Assembly: GCA_014381755.1 (NCBI GenBank)
Contig: JACNLB010000068.1
Location: 1-39,416, forward strand
Length of the DNA: 39,416 bases
Reading direction: 5' to 3'
From: Fidelibacterota bacterium
GTDB lineage: Bacteria > Fidelibacterota > Marinisomatia > Marinisomatales > TCS55
Below are positions 33,445 to 39,416 of this stretch, in pieces. The notes beneath the pieces are model-generated. The model had not been told where the DNA came from. It did no database searches and saw nothing but the letters and a program-made list of their open reading frames with translations. The stretch's first letter is position 1. Each line of letters opens with the position of its first letter. Position numbers and translations under genes: made by a program.

Positions 33445-34070
33445 TAGCGCAGCCAATTAAACCCAATTTGGATTATAGCACCATTATAATGTTTTTCACC
33501 GTCGACGACACCATTCATAGGCAGTATATCCAAACCGGCGCCTGCAGATACCATCATTCCATTAACCATTAAAAAATCAATTCCTACACCGGCGTAGCCA
33601 CCAAAGGACCAAAGCCCCTTCGATTTCCCCCAACGAGTAGAAAATTTATCACTTTCAGCGCCATCAATGGTTAATACTGGACCAAATTGCACCGTTACAA
33701 ATGGAGCAAAATTATTGGCAATTTTATCTGCAAAAGGAAAATATTTTCCACCACCAAACAAGGGAACAATTAATACATATTTATCCCCAACGGATCGGTA
33801 TTGTCCGGTATAATAATCGTAAACCATTAATTGTTCATCACCTTTTACATCAAAAATACTGCCATGAAAAAGCCACTGCAAATTAGATGATGATCGCCAT
33901 GACTGATGAAAAAATACGCCTGTGCCCTGCTCACCTACTTGCAATCCGAAGCCCTTGAATCCTTCAACGGCTGAAAGAGCTGCTATAAAGAGGAAACTAA
34001 TGAGAAGAATCTTCGCATTTAACTTTGCGGACGTTTTTAACTTTTGCAAAGTGTACATTTTTGTTTTCAT
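33444..34070 (-). CDS. Predicted outer-membrane beta-barrel protein
   Basis: Family not recognised. The 208-aa protein has a signal peptide after a basic start (LNAKILLISFLFIAALSAVEG). The rest alternates hydrophobic and polar residues with many Gly and aromatic residues, e.g. NNFAPFVTVQFGPVLTI and GGYAGVGIDFLMVNG, and ends in IQIGFNWLR, as in small eight-strand barrels. It overlaps the MDR gene (ATGA) and rsmE (TAATG), so it lies in a tight operon. No function can be given. Confidence 0.75.
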   Translation of the reverse strand: MKTKMYTLQKLKTSAKLNAKILLISFLFIAALSAVEGFKGFGLQVGEQGTGVFFHQSWRSSSNLQWLFHGSIFDVKGDEQLMVYDYYTGQYRSVGDKYVLIVPLFGGGKYFPFADKIANNFAPFVTVQFGPVLTIDGAESDKFSTRWGKSKGLWSFGGYAGVGIDFLMVNGMMVSAGAGLDILPMNGVVDGEKHYNGAIIQIGFNWLR

Positions 34071-35083
34071 ATTTCTATTACCACTTTTCCAAACTGTTCA
34101 CTGTGTTCCAGATATTCATGCCCAACTGCTATATCATCCAAGGAAAATGTTTTATCAACACGAGGTTCTAATTGCCCATCTTCAACACGTTTGATAACCT
34201 GAGTAAATGCATCTGCATTTCCCATGGTGGATCCTAATACTGTCTGTTGCTTGAAAAATAAATGCCGCAGATCGATGGTCGCTTTTGGGCCCGTTGTGGC
34301 ACCGCAGGTTACAACTCGCCCGCCTTTGTTCAATACATTCATGGACACATCCCACGTCGCTGAACCCACATGTTCAAATACAACATCTACTTTACCGCAA
34401 AACGTTTTGATTTCTTCAGCAACATTATCTTTATAATGATGAATGACCTTATCTGCTCCAAGTTCATTTGCGAATGCGCATTTTTCATCGGATCCGGCTG
34501 TGGCAATCACATTGCACCCAATGATTTTTGCAATCTGAACCGCCATGTGTCCCACACCGGAACCGGCACCCCAAACAAGTACATTTTCGCCCGGTTGAAT
34601 TTTTGCCCGATTAACAAGCATTTGATACGCTGTTTGTCCAACCAATGGAAAAGCGGCTGCTTCTGCAAAGGAAATATTATCCGGTTTTGGCTCTACAAAT
34701 TTTTCATCCAGTACAATAAATTCACAATTAGTTCCATCCGTTGATTCGCCGCGGATACCCATTTTTTCACATAGATTTTCATTTCCGGATTGACAGTTAC
34801 GACACTCACTGCAATACACCAACGGTTGCACGATGACAGGATCGCCGATGCTAAATTTGTCTGCATTTTCACCAAGTTGATATATTTCACCGGCGCCGTC
34901 ACTACCCATTATCAACGGCAGTGGTACACCGGGAATTCCTTTGCGAACCCAAATATCGAGATGATTTAAGGCTGATGTTTTTAACCGGATGCACACCTGG
35001 CCCGCTTTGGGTTCGGGTGCGGGAATATCTTCAACTCGCAAAACATCAGTTCCACCATGTTCATGAATGCGGACTGATTTCAT
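34067..35083 (-). CDS. MDR-family zinc-binding dehydrogenase / quinone oxidoreductase-like
   Basis: The 338-aa protein is a medium-chain dehydrogenase/reductase. It has a GroES-like domain (1-120) and a Rossmann domain with GAGSGVGHMAVQIAK. The structural zinc lobe is intact, with four Cys in CSECRNCQSGNENLC. The catalytic zinc ligands of alcohol dehydrogenases seem absent: the usual Cys position reads NHLDIW and the His-Glu block reads GSDGAGE. That suggests a quinone- or enoyl-reductase-like enzyme. It overlaps both neighbours by ATGA. The substrate is unknown. Confidence 0.88.
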   Translation of the reverse strand: MKSVRIHEHGGTDVLRVEDIPAPEPKAGQVCIRLKTSALNHLDIWVRKGIPGVPLPLIMGSDGAGEIYQLGENADKFSIGDPVIVQPLVYCSECRNCQSGNENLCEKMGIRGESTDGTNCEFIVLDEKFVEPKPDNISFAEAAAFPLVGQTAYQMLVNRAKIQPGENVLVWGAGSGVGHMAVQIAKIIGCNVIATAGSDEKCAFANELGADKVIHHYKDNVAEEIKTFCGKVDVVFEHVGSATWDVSMNVLNKGGRVVTCGATTGPKATIDLRHLFFKQQTVLGSTMGNADAFTQVIKRVEDGQLEPRVDKTFSLDDIAVGHEYLEHSEQFGKVVIEI

Positions 35084-35523
35084 TTATCTTTTGAACACAG
35101 TATTTTATCGAGACTGAAGTCACCGGCGCCTGCCAGCATAATTGCAGCACTTGCAAACGCATAAATCAGTGCCATCTCCGGACTTCCTTTTCCAGTCGTG
35201 ATATGCATGTTTGCACCCACCAGCATGGTAATCATTAATAATCCGGCGCCGATGCGGGTACCTAAACCTAATCCAATCATGATTGCGCCTATGGATTCTG
35301 AAAATGCAGCCATAAATCCCCAAAAGACCGGTATAAATGTGATACCTAAATGCTGCATTCCAAAAGTTCCTAACCCTTCCCAGCGTTCGGGACCGCCGGT
35401 GAGCTTATCCCAGCCATGATTTGTCAAAATCAAATAACCAATTCCGATTCTTAAAACGAGTAAACCGTAGTCACGGCACGTACTGCAATCCTTAAATAAG
35501 ATTGACACATATTTATTCATCAT
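35080..35523 (-). CDS. DoxX-family membrane protein
   Basis: Four hydrophobic helices fit DoxX (GLLVLRIGIGYLILTNHGWDKL, SESIGAIMIGLGLGTRIG, LLMITMLVGANMHI, ALIYAFASAAIMLAGAGDFSLD). DoxX proteins are linked to respiratory or oxidative functions. The ORF track starts at 35544, but that region encodes the end of an upstream 52-aa gene. An AAGGA site points to the ATG at 35523 or the adjacent one at 35520, giving 147 or 146 aa. It overlaps the MDR gene as ATGA; the pair may share an oxidoreductase role, which is inference. Confidence 0.88.
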   Translation of the reverse strand: MMNKYVSILFKDCSTCRDYGLLVLRIGIGYLILTNHGWDKLTGGPERWEGLGTFGMQHLGITFIPVFWGFMAAFSESIGAIMIGLGLGTRIGAGLLMITMLVGANMHITTGKGSPEMALIYAFASAAIMLAGAGDFSLDKILCSKDK

Positions 35524-35671
35524 CAATATCCTTATATTCGGCATCTTGGATGTCCATATTCTGATAATCCGTTTTTACTTTTTTTGGCGGATTCTTTTGC
35601 ACCAAACGGATATTTTTTATAAACCTGTAACCGGCAAAAACCAACACCAATATTAATAATGTTTTAAACAT
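35513..35671 (-). CDS. Small membrane protein of 52 aa, DUF4834-like
   Basis: This gene is too short for the ORF track; I translated it. It starts MFKTLLILVLVFAGYRFIKN, one membrane helix with a basic flank, then a linker and an acidic end (QDAEYKDIDDE). That layout resembles DUF4834-type proteins of Bacteroidetes. It fills the gap between the deoxynucleoside kinase (3 nt upstream) and DoxX and overlaps DoxX by up to 11 nt. Support comes from the open frame, tight spacing, the plausible membrane protein and the fact that DoxX's binding site lies in its last codons. Function unknown. Confidence 0.75.
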   Translation of the reverse strand: MFKTLLILVLVFAGYRFIKNIRLVQKNPPKKVKTDYQNMDIQDAEYKDIDDE

Positions 35672-35674
35672 GAA

Positions 35675-36313
35675 TTAGGGTGAAACGGGATTAAAAAACT
35701 TTGTTCCTGACACGGGCTGGCGGATGTAATTGATCACTTCATCCAGGTCTTGCTGGTTATTAACAAAGTCTATATTATTGGTATTAATGATCACTAAAGG
35801 TGTATCCTGATAACGGAAAAAATATTCGGTATAAAGTTGGTTCAAGGCATCAATATATTCTTCCGATATATTTTTTTCCATGTCACGACCTCGTCCGGCG
35901 ATATTGCGCATAAGCGTATCTGTATCCGCCTGTAAATAAATCACAAGGTCAGGATTAATCACATTCTTTTCCAACAGGTTAGCGACTGTGTCATATAATG
36001 ACATTTCTTTTTCATCCAAATTCAGGGATGCAAATAACCTGTCTTTTACAAACATATAGTCAGCAATAAGAAGGTTATGAAACATGTCCACCTGGCGTAA
36101 TTCCTGTTGCTGCTGATAGCGCTGTAATAAAAAATAAAGCTGTGTCTGGAATGCATAGCGCTCCGGTTCTTCATAAAAATCAGACAAAAATGGATTGCCT
36201 CCAAATCCTTCAAGTATGAGTCGTGCGCCCAGGCGTTCAGAAAGTAAATTCGCCAAGCTGGTTTTACCTACACCAATGGGGCCTTCGATGGCTACATAGT
36301 ACAAATTTCTCAT
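35675..36313 (-). CDS. Deoxynucleoside kinase
   Basis: Salvage kinase for deoxyadenosine or deoxyguanosine type substrates. The 212-aa product has P-loop EGPIGVGKTSLAN (about 9-21), the substrate loop NPFLSDFYEEPERYAFQTQL and a lid with RNIAGRGRDMEKNIS. The middle motif reads VKDRLFAS, the DR(S/Y)-type motif. It overlaps folK by ATGA. Sequence motifs alone do not decide between dAK/dGK and dCK activity. Confidence 0.92.
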   Translation of the reverse strand: MRNLYYVAIEGPIGVGKTSLANLLSERLGARLILEGFGGNPFLSDFYEEPERYAFQTQLYFLLQRYQQQQELRQVDMFHNLLIADYMFVKDRLFASLNLDEKEMSLYDTVANLLEKNVINPDLVIYLQADTDTLMRNIAGRGRDMEKNISEEYIDALNQLYTEYFFRYQDTPLVIINTNNIDFVNNQQDLDEVINYIRQPVSGTKFFNPVSP

Positions 36314-36816
36314 GCGTTTTTTTCCATAACGTGTTTAATCACATTGGAAGGATCCGGACACATGTTTAATAATTCTGTTACTGTCATATTAAATACCGGC
36401 ACCTTGAATTCTGGAGCAAGTTCAGCCCATGGTACCAATACAAATTTACGATTTGCCAAGTCAGAATGGGGAATGGTTAATTGTTCTGTTTCTAAAAATG
36501 AATTCCCGTAAGTCAGTATATCAATATCGATGGTTCGCGGCGAATTTTTTTCTCGTTTTTCCGGACGACCCAGTAATTTTTCCACATTTCGACAGGCGTC
36601 AAATAAATCAAATGAGGAAAAGTCTGTTTCATAAGATACAACAGCGTTCAAAAATTCCGGTTGATCTAAATTGAATAACGGCGGACAATTATAAAAAGAA
36701 GAACTTTCTATTTTATTTATTTCATTATAAGTAGATAGGGCTGTAATCGCACCGGCTAGATTCGATTCACGATCACCTAGATTTGAACCCAATGATAAAA
36801 ATCCGGATTCAGGCAT
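36310..36816 (-). CDS. folK: 2-amino-4-hydroxy-6-hydroxymethyldihydropteridine pyrophosphokinase
   Basis: Transfers pyrophosphate in folate synthesis. The HPPK motifs are FLSLGSNLGDRESNL, FLNAVVSYET and SPRTIDIDILTYG, with the metal-binding Asp pair in DIDIL, followed by IPHSDLANRKFVLVPW. The ORF track starts at 36879, which would add 21 unrelated residues read across folB. The ATG at 36816 begins MPESGFLSLGSN, as expected, giving 168 aa and an 8-nt overlap with folB. folB and folK catalyse consecutive steps. Confidence 0.94.
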   Translation of the reverse strand: MPESGFLSLGSNLGDRESNLAGAITALSTYNEINKIESSSFYNCPPLFNLDQPEFLNAVVSYETDFSSFDLFDACRNVEKLLGRPEKREKNSPRTIDIDILTYGNSFLETEQLTIPHSDLANRKFVLVPWAELAPEFKVPVFNMTVTELLNMCPDPSNVIKHVMEKNA

Positions 36817-37177
36817 CGTTTTCTTTTTTACGGGAAATTTCCACTTCGACTGTATCCAGCATTCCGTTGATAGGCGCATGAGGTTTACGTACGCGCACAG
36901 TTATTTCTGAAACAGAAAATTGAGCAAGAATTTCTATGGCAATAGAATTAGCCAAGGATTCAATTAAATAATAGTTGTCATTTTTTACACAATTGTCCAC
37001 AGTTTTATAAATAGCTTCATAATCAATGGTTGATTCAAGGTTATCTGAAGCAAAAGCTTCTTGAAGATTTGTCTTCATTTCAACATCCACTTCAAATTTT
37101 CCACCCAAGTGTTTTTCTGATTCACTAACACCGTGGTAGCCATAAAACTGCATGTTCTTTAAACGAATGATACCCAT
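36809..37177 (-). CDS. folB: Dihydroneopterin aldolase
   Basis: Converts dihydroneopterin to hydroxymethyl-dihydropterin in folate synthesis. The 122-aa length is typical. FYGYHGVSESEKHLGGKFEVDV contains the catalytic Glu region, and the C-terminal RVRKPHAPINGMLDTVEVEI block holds the active-site Lys. It is the first gene after the groEL terminator, so a promoter likely lies in 37178-37228, though none is clear. Confidence 0.94.
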   Translation of the reverse strand: MGIIRLKNMQFYGYHGVSESEKHLGGKFEVDVEMKTNLQEAFASDNLESTIDYEAIYKTVDNCVKNDNYYLIESLANSIAIEILAQFSVSEITVRVRKPHAPINGMLDTVEVEISRKKENDA

Positions 37178-37228
37178 GAGAAAAATAAAGTTACTTCCCG
37201 TAATGTTCTTTAGTCAACGTATAGAAAT

Positions 37229-37264
37229 AAAAAAGCCCTCCCGAATTTTCAGGAGGGCTTTTTA
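37229..37264 (-). terminator. Rho-independent terminator after groEL
   Basis: AAGCCCTCC pairs with GGAGGGCTT around a short GAA/TTC-extended loop with one mismatch. A- and T-runs on both sides make it work on either strand. It lies about 16 bp after the groEL stop and separates the chaperonin operon from folB. Confidence 0.92.
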
Positions 37265-37279
37265 GTTTGATGATTGGAA

Positions 37280-39222
<1,943 letters not shown>

Positions 39223-39296
39223 TTAACTCCTATTTTTATGTTGTTGTTATTATGTATTGTTTGTCTTCCAGTAGAATGCCTTTAGGCAGCGCGGAA

Positions 39297-39324
39297 ATTA
39301 TATGTTATTTAAGATTGAATACAA
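39297..39324 (-). promoter_or_regulatory. Likely sigma-70-type promoter of groES-groEL
   Basis: On the minus strand TTGTAT (39319-39324) and TATAAT (39297-39302) are separated by 16 nt. They lie about 75 bp upstream of groES and just downstream of CIRCE. The -10 box is a perfect consensus match and the -35 matches four of six bases. Confidence 0.6.
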
Positions 39325-39330
39325 TACTTT

Positions 39331-39356
39331 TTAGCACTCTTTGATTAGAGTGCTAA
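39331..39356. promoter_or_regulatory. CIRCE operator (HrcA site)
   Basis: TTAGCACTC and GAGTGCTAA are perfect 9-bp CIRCE arms. The spacer counts as 8 nt (TTTGATTA), whereas the consensus has 9. It lies upstream of groES-groEL, as expected for HrcA-controlled chaperonin operons, and only 1 base from the dut stop codon. No hrcA gene is in the window. Confidence 0.93.
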
Positions 39357-39357
39357 A

Positions 39358-39416
39358 TCACTTCCCTGTACTGCCGAAGCCTCCACTTCCTCTGGTCGTA
39401 TCGGATAATTCATCGA
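39358..39416 (-). CDS. dut: dUTP diphosphatase, C-terminal end only
   Basis: Hydrolyses dUTP to dUMP. Only the last 18 codons are in the window, read on the minus strand before a TGA: DELSDTTRGSGGFGSTGK. The RGSGGFGSTG string is motif V of dUTPase, the flexible tail that closes the active site, so the assignment is firm despite the short length. The rest lies beyond the right edge. Its stop adjoins the CIRCE operator of groES. Confidence 0.88.
   Translation of the reverse strand, partial: DELSDTTRGSGGFGSTGK

Noticed and set aside
36817-36879. N-terminal 21-residue extension of folK
   Set aside because: Reads across the folB 3' end in another frame; HPPK homology begins at the ATG at 36816.

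Overview
The window is a dense, AT-rich bacterial chromosome segment. About 37 protein genes fill almost all of it, and no gap exceeds about 220 bases. All but one gene lie on the minus strand. I infer a Gram-negative member of the FCB superphylum, possibly a Marinimicrobia/SAR406-like lineage. The reasons are the PorV-like and other outer-membrane barrel proteins, the lipoprotein N-acyltransferase, a long-tailed S16, a small DUF4834-like membrane protein, and CCCCTAAATCCCCTCC-type hairpins, which I recall from FCB genomes. No rRNA, tRNA, IS element, phage or CRISPR array was seen, so the phylum call is an inference.

Layout in the direction of transcription (high to low coordinates). (1) 39416-37229: the 3' end of dut, a CIRCE operator and promoter, then groES-groEL and a strong terminator. 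(2) 37177-24049: a long run of folB, folK, deoxynucleoside kinase, a 52-aa membrane ORF missing from the ORF track, DoxX, an MDR oxidoreductase, an outer-membrane barrel, rsmE, HIT, smc, ffh, rpsP, khpA, rimM, trmD and rplS, closed by a rho-independent terminator. It joins folate and nucleotide supply, chromosome structure, protein targeting and ribosome maturation. (3) 23891-14181: a hipBA toxin-antitoxin pair, an MFS transporter, selA-selB (selenocysteine insertion), mutS and a PorV-like protein. (4) 12768-14171: the only plus-strand gene, a PqaA/AprA-family lipoprotein. (5) 12658-1: a stand-alone GGQ release-factor-like protein, then yicC, gmk, rpoZ, a family 4 uracil-DNA glycosylase, dnaB, rel, ruvX, lnt, a DUF5683-like protein, ecfT, truA, an HtrA protease, psd and pssA (cut by the window edge).

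Many neighbours overlap as ATGA or TAATG, which suggests tight translational coupling. Clear Shine-Dalgarno sites occur mainly at rpoZ, rpsP, khpA, rplS, groES and groEL. Three starts are non-ATG and are fixed by context: TTG for rpsP, GTG for smc and GTG for trmD. Several ORF-track starts are too long (rpoZ, folK, DoxX, rsmE) and are corrected here.

The most unusual features are these. Ribosomal protein S16 carries a roughly 340-residue acidic tail containing three nucleotide-identical 159-bp repeats. A family of period-7 repeats (NNATGGN-like) sits on the stop codons of lnt, mutS and rsmE and also lies in frame inside selB. The CIRCE operator has an 8-nt rather than 9-nt spacer and lies outside the apparent promoter. 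An ecfT-truA pair has no nearby ECF ATPase. I see no clearly new multi-gene system; the heptamer family and the S16 tail are the best candidates for undescribed biology.
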